From Lachnospiraceae bacterium (lineage in GTDB: Bacteria; Bacillota; Clostridia; Lachnospirales; Lachnospiraceae): a stretch of 59,452 nt of DNA. Under the pieces are notes generated by a model. That model made no database searches and was not told where the DNA came from. It saw only the letters and a program-made list of their open reading frames with translations. How positions within the stretch are numbered: position 1 is the first letter of the stretch; the number at the start of each line of letters is the position of its first letter. Made by a program: the position numbers and the translations under genes. The stretch spans positions 1 through 59,452 of the forward strand of contig JAGAQJ010000019.1 in the NCBI GenBank assembly GCA_017622845.1, given 5' to 3'. Below are positions 53,801 to 59,452 of this stretch, piece by piece.

Positions 53801-54196
53801 TGCGGCATCATTTAAAAAGGTCTGCTTTCCGAAACGCTTTACCCCTTTCATCTTTACAGTTTCCAGCTTATCACAGTACAAAAAGACACAATTTCCAAGC
53901 TCCTCGATCGTTTCCGGCAGCTCGATATGTGTCAGATGATGGCATCTGTGGAAGGCATAATCGCCTATTTTAATAAGCCCTTTGGGCAGAAGAATTTCCT
54001 CAAGCTGGCGGCATCCCTTAAATGCATGCTCATCTATCGCTTGTACAGACCCCGGCAGATTTATTTTCTTAATGGATGCACACCCCTTAAATGCACCCTT
54101 TCCAATGCGCACGACGCCGTCTGGAACTGTCACTTCGTTTTCCGTGGATGTACATGAAACAACGATATTATTTTCGATTATCAGCTTATCCTGCAT
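50810..54196 (-). CDS. Very large BspA-type leucine-rich-repeat protein
   Basis: 1128 residues from the ATG at 54196, five bases after the stop of the dihydrouridine synthase (GGGGGA upstream). Over 25 LRR_5/BspA-type repeats of about 23 residues run through it, for example IGKGAFKGCASIKKINLPGS and IGDYAFHRCHHLTHIELPET. An acidic, Asp/Lys-rich non-repeat insert lies near residue 740. There is no signal peptide, no membrane helix and no cell-wall anchor, so unlike many BspA-like adhesins it appears to be cytoplasmic. It probably mediates protein-protein binding. The partner is unknown. Confidence 0.88.
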   Translation of the reverse strand: MQDKLIIENNIVVSCTSTENEVTVPDGVVRIGKGAFKGCASIKKINLPGSVQAIDEHAFKGCRQLEEILLPKGLIKIGDYAFHRCHHLTHIELPETIEELGNCVFLYCDKLETVKMKGVKRFGKQTFLNDAALREIYVNGALDCSSINECFTGCHNISRIYIKENGKESCHKLERVVDILSGKETVSPVVEAIVRDINLILEIEDGVLTEYRNNVKHVELPEGITAIGKSCFFDKRGIQSVVFPKSLVRIGARAFRACMSLEQVVFLSDDVELEDDAFLNCSALKQVVLSDGRIYELSGLEAMAGDDTPKLVRQIHSQLLANFVISGGMLLKYRGCENKVVVPKGVTVIGQRAFAGNENIDRIELPYGVKAIEQEAFADCVVMQSIELPDSICSMEASAFENCVKLIRVRLPQAVRSIPKSCFKRCKALQEIALSDTLIEVEDMAFYGCRRLRSVTLPDTLVHLGDMAFYACEALESVSLPPDIESYGRLVFQKCHQLKKIPEYEIKTENKRTAIFEKMPLKNDTNVINLVIPEGTKRIEAFSYFMNKSIETVLLPESLEEIGEAAFYGCKNLRKVTFPKHEITLQESCFEKCIRLTELEGTARCLPKRSFAWCECLETLEMHGLECIEKEAFQGCKMLKGMGFQGVSYIGKNAFQYCDAMTSVSLYQNIFADERAFSMCESLWSLTFYGRVKLGDFCFEDCGSLTQICIYSKLNEETSADKKTIIDENAVLDENTIADKKTDSDDRIDKESIVEPDMKSSAFRGCTGLALMQCDETRYLLDGYLSFSNSELPVWVKKIYASACSVYDTNVRNELTAYSGYASKVTIPNGITAVAREVFRDREGLREVLLADSVQYIGARAFDKTEWLRQRRRRNPFVIEKGILLDAFCCKGEVVIPEEVGRISGWAFANNLELTSVRFTKRVEIEEFAFRNCIYLHSITLADHTTYTLGSLKNLDKLPPVIQRIARECYNCFKMQEDRLIESTGNIERLQLPSGISVIGKGVFKDSNLLTDLKLNGEVNMIDEEALYQCKWLRHVENAASVEKIGARAFSGCIRLESIDDLDSLKELGERAFENCCSLKHIRLPEGLKEIPDRAFYRCTALERIEIPSTVERIAETAFLHCNAELVY

Positions 54197-54200
54197 CTTT

Positions 54201-55166
54201 TCACAAATCCCCCTTTCCCGGGACAACCTCAAATGCCTCGTAAAGCAGTCCTTTCAATTCTTCAATGGAACCGCATTGATATAATTTCTGCTTGTACTGC
54301 TTTGTCCCCGGCTGCTTCCGCATAAGATAAGAAGCAAGCTTCCGGATATATTCCAGCGTAAAGCTTTCATCATAATATGCTTCTGTTAATGTAAGCTGTT
54401 GTATCAATATCTCATACCTGCTTTTTGTTACAGGTTTTCCCGTAAGCTCGCTGAAAATATAAGGATGTTCAAGCCCATACCGCCCTATCATCACTCCGTC
54501 TGCGCCTGTTTCCTGCATCATTTTGTCAGCCTCCGCAACAGAGAAAATACCGCCGTTTGCTATAACCGGAATATCCACCACTGCCTTTGCTTCCGCAATC
54601 TGGTCATAGAGCGGCGTTCCTGTATACATCATGCTCCGCGTTCTTCCATGGATAGATATCATATCGGCTCCTGCATCTTCGCACATTTTTGCAAATTCTG
54701 CCGCAATCCGATGACTGCTCTCCACTCCTACACGGCATTTTACGGAAACTGCTTTTCCGCTTTTTTTGCATAGTCGAATGATATTTCCGGCACGCTTCAA
54801 ATCCTTTAATAAGGCGCTTCCCTCACCGCTTTTTAATACATTCGGCACAGGACAGCCCATGTTGATATCAATGAGTCCGAATTGCGATAATTCCTCACTG
54901 CATGCAATTTTCTGCATCACTGCCGGGTCGCCTCCTAATAGCTGTACTGCCTTTCTGTGCTCATCATCTGTCGTAAAAAGGAGACGGCTTGTCGCCTTAT
55001 CCTTATATTTTAATGCGTTGGCGCTCACCATCTCTGTAAAACACAGTCCTGCTCCCATTTCCTGACACAGTATGCGGAACGGATAGCAGGTATATCCTGC
55101 AAGCGGAGCCATCAGCACATTGCTTGGAAGAATGAATTTGCCGACTTTGAGTTGTTTGATTTCCAT
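54201..55166 (-). CDS. tRNA-dihydrouridine synthase
   Basis: 321 residues, a flavin-dependent TIM barrel. Family blocks: VLMAPLAGYTCYPFRILCQE (substrate/FMN), GLIDINMGCPVPNVLKSGEGSAL with the catalytic cysteine, VKCRVGVESS, SIHGRTRSMMYTG, and IANGGIFSVAEADKM / GVMIGRYGLEHPY (FMN phosphate). It reduces specific uridines in the tRNA D-loop. It belongs to the DusB-like group of Firmicutes. The LRR gene starts five bases after its stop, so they are co-transcribed. Confidence 0.93.
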   Translation of the reverse strand: MEIKQLKVGKFILPSNVLMAPLAGYTCYPFRILCQEMGAGLCFTEMVSANALKYKDKATSRLLFTTDDEHRKAVQLLGGDPAVMQKIACSEELSQFGLIDINMGCPVPNVLKSGEGSALLKDLKRAGNIIRLCKKSGKAVSVKCRVGVESSHRIAAEFAKMCEDAGADMISIHGRTRSMMYTGTPLYDQIAEAKAVVDIPVIANGGIFSVAEADKMMQETGADGVMIGRYGLEHPYIFSELTGKPVTKSRYEILIQQLTLTEAYYDESFTLEYIRKLASYLMRKQPGTKQYKQKLYQCGSIEELKGLLYEAFEVVPGKGDL

Positions 55167-55211
55167 ACTTTCACTTTCCTCTGTTTTAGTGTACTGTCTG
55201 ACTGATAAGTA

Positions 55212-56432
55212 TTATTTTAAATAGATTTCAACTAATTTTTTGACCTCCTGCATCAGCTTGGGAATATACAATCCCATAGGACACTGTCTGATGCATTCAG
55301 GATTGGTACACTGATTGCAGGCGGCAGCGCTTTCTCTGATGCCTAAGTCCAGTTTTTTCAACGCCCAATTATCCTTTCCCATGAAAAAATAATTGTACTG
55401 GCGGAAAACCGTATGAATTTCCGTACCATATGGACACCTGCATCTTTGACAGCGGTCACATGGAATCGGCTGAAAATGCTTTCTCAGTTCGGCAATTACC
55501 TTATCCCATGCCATGCAGTCTGCATTTGCGTGTTCCCTTAAGAATGTTTTGTCTGTTTCATCACAGGTTCCTATTCCAGACGAAATGCGGAGATTAGCAT
55601 TAGATAAAAATGCTTTGTCTGCTTCCTCATTAGGTTCTATTCCAGAAGAAATGTGAAGATAAGCCCCAGATAACAATGCCTTGTCCGCCTCCTCATAGGT
55701 TCCTATCCCGATAAGTGCTGTAGATATTGGATAAGAAAGCACGCCTGCAATTAATTCTTTCTCTTGAAAAAACTTTGGCAGAAGCCCTGCTGCATACACC
55801 TTGTTGATTACAAGACCTTTTTTGGAAAAAAGCGGTTCCGTCCTGATGCGCTCCAGCATTCCGCGCTCCAAAATGTTGCCGCTTCCCTGCAGCACATCGA
55901 CTCTCTCATCCGCGGCGCCTCTGTAAAGGATATCATAATAGTGGGAAGCGATACCTGTAAACCGTATTTTTCCTTCCTGTTTCAGCTCTGCAAGCGCATC
56001 TAATGCGCCGTGTTTTCCAAACACAGCGTCTGCATTTTCATAATCGACCTGATGCACAAAATAAATGTCGGGCTGCTCCCCAAGATTTTGAATGGAAATT
56101 TCCACTGCATGATACATCTCACTGCCATCAAAAAATCTTGCTTTGTCAGCAATAATCAGCGGTCTTTCTTCCAAGGCTTTAAGCTGCTGCCTTTTTAAAA
56201 ACTTTGCAAATTTTCCAAGCTTGATTTCCGCGTCGCCATACTCCGGCACAATTGCCGTATCAAAAAAATTGCAGCCTTTATTCCATGCATAGAACATAAG
56301 CTGTATTGCCTCATCGTCCTCCAAATTATAATAATTCGGAAGCACAGGGACGCTCCCCTTTAAGATGGGAATCGTGCCAAAGCCAAGCTCTGACACCACA
56401 AGTCCTGTACTTCCGAGTGGTCTGTATCTCAT
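55212..56432 (-). CDS. Aldo/keto reductase with C-terminal 4Fe-4S domain
   Basis: 406 residues from the ATG at 56432 (GGACAGTAT upstream), giving the usual start MRYRPLGSTGLVVSELGFG. A longer reading runs through the repeat at 56442-56510 and is rejected. The TIM-barrel part has NFFDTAIVPEYGDAEIKLGK and DIYFVHQVD. The C-terminus carries ferredoxin-type clusters, CDRCQRCRCPYG and CNQCTNPECIRQCPMG. Enzymes of this kind act on small carbonyl compounds with electrons from Fe-S centres. An insertion of about 66 residues of three imperfect 22-residue repeats interrupts the barrel after residue ~240. It may or may not be co-transcribed with the dihydrouridine synthase. Confidence 0.85.
   Translation of the reverse strand: MRYRPLGSTGLVVSELGFGTIPILKGSVPVLPNYYNLEDDEAIQLMFYAWNKGCNFFDTAIVPEYGDAEIKLGKFAKFLKRQQLKALEERPLIIADKARFFDGSEMYHAVEISIQNLGEQPDIYFVHQVDYENADAVFGKHGALDALAELKQEGKIRFTGIASHYYDILYRGAADERVDVLQGSGNILERGMLERIRTEPLFSKKGLVINKVYAAGLLPKFFQEKELIAGVLSYPISTALIGIGTYEEADKALLSGAYLHISSGIEPNEEADKAFLSNANLRISSGIGTCDETDKTFLREHANADCMAWDKVIAELRKHFQPIPCDRCQRCRCPYGTEIHTVFRQYNYFFMGKDNWALKKLDLGIRESAAACNQCTNPECIRQCPMGLYIPKLMQEVKKLVEIYLK
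55509..55706 (-). repeat. Three tandem 66-bp units inside the aldo/keto reductase gene
   Basis: Units at 55641-55706, 55575-55640 and ~55509-55574, each coding for about 22 residues. The first two read IGTYEEADKALLSGAYLHIS and IEPNEEADKAFLSNANLRIS; the third is shorter and diverged (IGTCDETDKTFLREHANAD). Because the unit is a multiple of three, the reading frame is kept. Confidence 0.85.
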
Positions 56433-56441
56433 ATACTGTCC

Positions 56442-56510
56442 GTAACTATTCAGTCCCTTCATAGTTACAAGCATCAAGCCATGCAAAACCACTTCTTGGC
56501 GGCTTGATGC
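56442..56510 (-). repeat. Dispersed structured repeat, copy C
   Basis: GCATCAAGCC and GGCTTGATGC (10-bp perfect helix) enclose CCAAGAAGTGGTTTTGCAT. A second perfect helix, GTAACTAT/ATAGTTAC, follows, holding GAAGGGACTGAA. Compared with copies A and B the helices are kept while their bases differ. It lies directly before the aldo/keto reductase start. Confidence 0.65.
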
Positions 56511-56587
56511 ATCTCAACCATTACATTATTTCATACACTCTGCAGCAAGTGCGTAGTGCTGTACTGAACAGTTACCCCTCCTTTATA

Positions 56588-56914
56588 TTACCAGTCTCTC
56601 GCACCAAGAGCATCTTCTACATCAATTGGAATATCGAAATAAGTAAGAATCTCCATTACATCTGCTGCAATACTATCTCTTGCCACTGTTTCGATTTCAC
56701 TGTCATTTTTCTCAAATTCCTCCTGAAGGTCATTGACAGCAATTGTCATTTCATCAAATTTCTCTTGAATCTGTGCGGTATCTTTCACACCTGTCTCTAA
56801 AAAAGCAATTACCTTTTCCAGCTCAGCTTTAATTTTGTCTACCAAAAAATCCGGATAATAGCCATCACAATACATATCTTCCCAAAAATGATACTCTGTA
56901 TAAAACTTTTTCAT
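56588..56914 (-). CDS. DUF5713-family protein
   Basis: 108 residues, all helical and acidic. The N-terminal block FWEDMYCDGYYPDFLVDKIK and the C-terminal ILTYFDIPIDVEDALGARDW are characteristic of DUF5713 proteins of Firmicutes, which are single-domain and of unknown role. There is no membrane segment. It is probably transcribed on its own, between the CoA-transferase and the aldo/keto reductase. Confidence 0.75.
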   Translation of the reverse strand: MKKFYTEYHFWEDMYCDGYYPDFLVDKIKAELEKVIAFLETGVKDTAQIQEKFDEMTIAVNDLQEEFEKNDSEIETVARDSIAADVMEILTYFDIPIDVEDALGARDW

Positions 56915-57022
56915 TTTCCACCTTCCTCATTATCTTCTTTCTTCCGAATACCCTCAAAACCATTCCGTCCTGCTAACTGCTGCACAATACCCAATTAATT
57001 TTCCCATTTTCGCACCGGAATT

Positions 57023-58366
57023 TTAATACTTATTTGACCGTCTCCATATTTTTCGTTTCTCGGCTTCCTGAATCAGCGTTTCCCTGAAATCAGGGTGTGC
57101 AATGGAAATCAGCCTTTCTGCCCTTTCCCATGTGGAACGGCCTTCCAGATTAACCGCACCGTATTCCGTTGCCAGAAAATACACCTGACTGCGCGGCGAA
57201 GTGATGATATCTCCGTCAAACTGCGGACGGATACGCGAATGAAAAACACCATTTTTATCCTTGTAAACAGAACTCATACAGATAAAAGCCTTTCCGCCTC
57301 TTGATGCTGATGCCCCTACCAGAAAATCAAGCTGCCCGCCTGTACCGCTAATCTGTCTGGAACCGGAGCTTTCTGCTGCCACCTGTCCGTACAAATCCAC
57401 TGATACACAGCTATTAATGGACACCATATTGTCAATCTGGGCAATAATACTTGGTCTGTTGACATATTCCAGCGGATATGCTGCAATACCATGATTGTCG
57501 TCAACCCATTCGTAAAGCTCAGCGGAGCCTATCGCACAGCCAAACACACCTTTTCCCCTGTCAATACTCTTTCTTTTATTGGTAAGCTTCCCGGACTTGT
57601 ACAGACTCAGGTACGCATCAGAGCAAAGCTCAGTATGCATTCCTAAATCCTTGAGGTCTGATTCTGCAATCAGCTCTCCTAAGGCATTCGGCATACTGCC
57701 GATTCCTAACTGCAGGGTAGCTCCGTCCACGATATAGGGCAGGATATTCTGAGCGATTTTCCTGTCTGTTTCGGTTGGCACTATGGCTTTATTGTTTGCA
57801 AACGGTTCATGGGAACCCTCAACGATGTAATCCACATCGGAGATGTGAATGCATTCATCATAGCCGCCATGAACCTTGGGGAGATTTTCATTGACCTCAA
57901 CAATTACGGTATCCGCCATACGTGTGATAGGCGCTGCCACACCCGTATTGACAGAAAAGTTAAAGTAGCCATGCTTATCCATCGGCGAGACACTGACCAT
58001 AACAACATTTACTTTGAGAAAATACTCATAATAAGCAGCGTTATTGTGAAAGACCATCGGAATGTAATAGCAGAGTCCCTTGTCACATAGTTTACGCTCA
58101 TAGGATGAGCAGTGCCAGCTATGGTAAATAAAATGCTCCTGGCTCTCATCACACTCTGCGGCCTCAATCGGGCCTGCTATCAGATTGCCGCGTATCTTCA
58201 CATCATAAAGCTCATCTTTTCTCTTTGCCAATGCTTTATCCAATAACTCCGGCTTTCCAAGACAACTGGTATAATCTATCCAGTCTCCGCTTTTTACCAC
58301 CTTTACCGCTTCATCAGGGGTGGTAAGCTTTGCTCTGTATTCTGCATTAAAGCGGTCTGACATCAT
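57023..58366 (-). CDS. Acyl-CoA:acetate CoA-transferase (butyryl-CoA:acetate type)
   Basis: 447 residues, matching the length of gut butyryl-CoA:acetate CoA-transferases. It begins YRAKLTTPDEAVKVVKSGDW. The CoA-binding/catalytic region is DLGMHTELCSDAYL, with the glutamate that forms the CoA thioester intermediate. GGQLDFLVGASASRGGKAFI and YGAVNLEGRSTWERAERLIS are strong family blocks. It moves CoA from an acyl-CoA to acetate at the end of fermentation. Sequence from memory suggests a paralogue and not the main But enzyme, so the acyl group (butyryl, propionyl or 4-hydroxybutyryl) is open. Confidence 0.85.
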   Translation of the reverse strand: MMSDRFNAEYRAKLTTPDEAVKVVKSGDWIDYTSCLGKPELLDKALAKRKDELYDVKIRGNLIAGPIEAAECDESQEHFIYHSWHCSSYERKLCDKGLCYYIPMVFHNNAAYYEYFLKVNVVMVSVSPMDKHGYFNFSVNTGVAAPITRMADTVIVEVNENLPKVHGGYDECIHISDVDYIVEGSHEPFANNKAIVPTETDRKIAQNILPYIVDGATLQLGIGSMPNALGELIAESDLKDLGMHTELCSDAYLSLYKSGKLTNKRKSIDRGKGVFGCAIGSAELYEWVDDNHGIAAYPLEYVNRPSIIAQIDNMVSINSCVSVDLYGQVAAESSGSRQISGTGGQLDFLVGASASRGGKAFICMSSVYKDKNGVFHSRIRPQFDGDIITSPRSQVYFLATEYGAVNLEGRSTWERAERLISIAHPDFRETLIQEAEKRKIWRRSNKY

Positions 58367-58411
58367 ATCACGCTCCCAACATTCACTTTATCTCTCATCA
58401 GCAATGTCATA

Positions 58412-59140
58412 TTAAATAATGTGATACTCCTTATAAAGTTCCTGACGGTATTCTTTATCATTCGTTGCCTTGAGAATATCATCTATTCGATTTTCTGCAC
58501 CTAACAGTTTTATTAGCTTGGCTAACTTTTCTTCGCCTTTTTCTATGCCTTTTTCTATACCTTTTTCAACATTTTCTCTATCTCTCATCAATAAAGTCAT
58601 ATACTCATGCCTCCATTTCCTGTTTTTCTTTGCTTCCTTTACTGCTTCCTCTAATTTGTCAGCAAAAGAATCTTGGGGCTTCTTTCCTGCCACATAATCT
58701 AAAAATGCCTTCAGTTCCTTGCTGACATCATCTTGTGTTCCATTTGCATTGAGAAATATCTTTGCCGTACCATCTCCCAGTAATATGCTGTTATCTTCTT
58801 TACAAATATTCTCAAAAGTATAGATGTGTCTTTCCTTGCCGAATATATCAAATGGACAGATAAAAATGATAAAGCTCTTGTTTAACTCTTTATAATACTG
58901 CCCTTTATCAATAAGCTGTAAATCAATCATTCCCTGATAGTAACGGCTTCTCTCTGGTAATTCCTTTGTATCGCTCACCTGCATTTCAATATCATAAACG
59001 ATATTCTTGTTATCCTTTATATACACATCCAGCCTGATGCTTCTTGCATCTATATCCGGTTTAATTGCCTTTTGCAATTCAGGATATTCAATATGGTCTA
59101 TATTCAGCTTCAGAAAGTTTTTGTTATATCTTAAACTATT
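58412..59140 (-). pseudogene. Rpn/PD-(D/E)XK nuclease gene, 5'-truncated
   Basis: The frame is open from just after a TAA at 59141 to the stop, but contains no ATG with a ribosome site; the first possible starts are TTG or CTG codons. What remains covers NFLKLNIDHIEYPEL and the catalytic D...E-x-Q block (LDVYIKDNKNIVYDIEMQ), the Rpn core, and a lysine-rich tail with repeated EKGIEKGIEKGEEK. Intact members carry a further ~60 residues at the N-terminus. The deletion or insertion boundary is near 59141, beside the IS630 start. Confidence 0.65.
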
Positions 59141-59323
59141 TTATTTAAGTTTTATTTAAAATCTGCCGATATTTTACGACATTTACACATTTTATTTTGG
59201 CTTACTGATTTTCTGTTGCCAAAGTGTTGCCATAAGCTAGTATAAAATAAATTAAATAACTGCCATATATCTTTTTGGAATAATGTGTGGTAAAATAGTG
59301 TCATCTAAGAAGGGATGAACGTT

Positions 59324-59452
59324 ATGAAAAAACATATCTTGCTTTGTCAGATGAAGACAAAAATTACCTTAAATCATTATCCAAAAAGAGAACTATTCAG
59401 GCACAAGCCGTAGACCGTGCCAGAATTCTGTTATATAAAGCCGATGGACTGA
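59324..59452 (+). pseudogene. IS630-family transposase start with early frameshift (cut by window edge)
   Basis: An ATG at 59324 with AAGAAGGGA upstream opens a frame that gives only MKKHILLCQ. One frame over, starting three codons in, reads YLALSDEDKNYLKSLSKK and continues RTIQAQAVDRARILLYKADG, the N-terminal helix-turn-helix region of IS630 transposases. The shift falls in a run of six A; seven would restore a single frame. It may be a mutation, a sequencing error or recoding. The window ends at codon ~43. Confidence 0.65.

Noticed and set aside
1-59452. CRISPR arrays, rRNA and tRNA genes
   Set aside because: I looked for regularly spaced identical repeats, cas genes, rRNA-like conserved blocks and tRNA cloverleaf ends with the T-loop GTTCRANYC and saw none I could support.

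Overview
The window looks like a chromosomal segment of a motile, butyrate-producing-type Lachnospiraceae bacterium (Roseburia/Agathobacter-like Firmicutes). The grounds are the AT-rich DNA with AGGAGG-type ribosome sites, a CoA-transferase of the butyryl-CoA:acetate family, late-flagellar and chemotaxis genes, a lower-pathway cobalamin cluster, and IS30/IS1182/IS630-type elements. The genus is an inference; there is no rRNA or tRNA to anchor it.

Positions 1-13400 are an AT-rich surface-glycan (accessory) region, almost entirely on the minus strand. It holds an SGNH-type protein, GT4 and GT2 glycosyltransferases, an unknown protein, a decayed glycosyltransferase, and a tight four-gene operon (DegT/DnrJ aminotransferase, FkbM-type methyltransferase, opine-type dehydrogenase, ATP-grasp ligase). 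These are followed upstream by a toxin-antitoxin remnant and a CDP-glycerol-transferase-like enzyme.

Positions 13400-16050 hold the most unusual block. It contains a DNA-invertase-type serine recombinase, a translationally coupled small (frameshifted) ORF, and a 23-bp inverted repeat pair enclosing outward-facing promoter-like sequences. A TnpB-family protein that has lost all three RuvC catalytic residues follows, with a strongly structured RNA-like element just downstream. This could be a phase-variable, nuclease-dead RNA-guided regulator.

Positions 16200-25100 carry gpmI, a complete IS30-family element with 13-bp flanking direct repeats, a heterodimeric multidrug ABC exporter preceded by a leader peptide and an intrinsic terminator (an attenuation arrangement), and a serine hydrolase. 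Positions 25100-36200 are sensory and metabolic: hybrid histidine kinase, CmpB-like membrane protein, thiamine pyrophosphokinase, a substrate-binding-protein/chemoreceptor operon, a PaaK-like ligase lacking its phosphate-binding loop, a membrane diguanylate cyclase, and a FliD-C-like protein behind a sigma-28-type promoter.

Positions 36300-40700 form the operon cobO-cobT-cobU-cobS-cobU-like-cobC for adenosylcobalamin nucleotide-loop assembly. Positions 40800-48400 hold flotillin, two unknown proteins, a VOC protein, galactokinase, an AraC regulator, an R2K-type ATP-grasp protein and an esterase. Positions 48400-59452 hold an Abi_2 (HEPN) defence gene with an adjacent small RNA unit, a P-loop protein, a giant BspA-type LRR protein, a dihydrouridine synthase, an Fe-S aldo/keto reductase, a DUF5713 protein, the CoA-transferase, a 5'-truncated Rpn-type nuclease and the start of an IS630 transposase.

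A dispersed structured repeat family (core GGCTGAAC-N-GTTAC) occurs between genes across the window.
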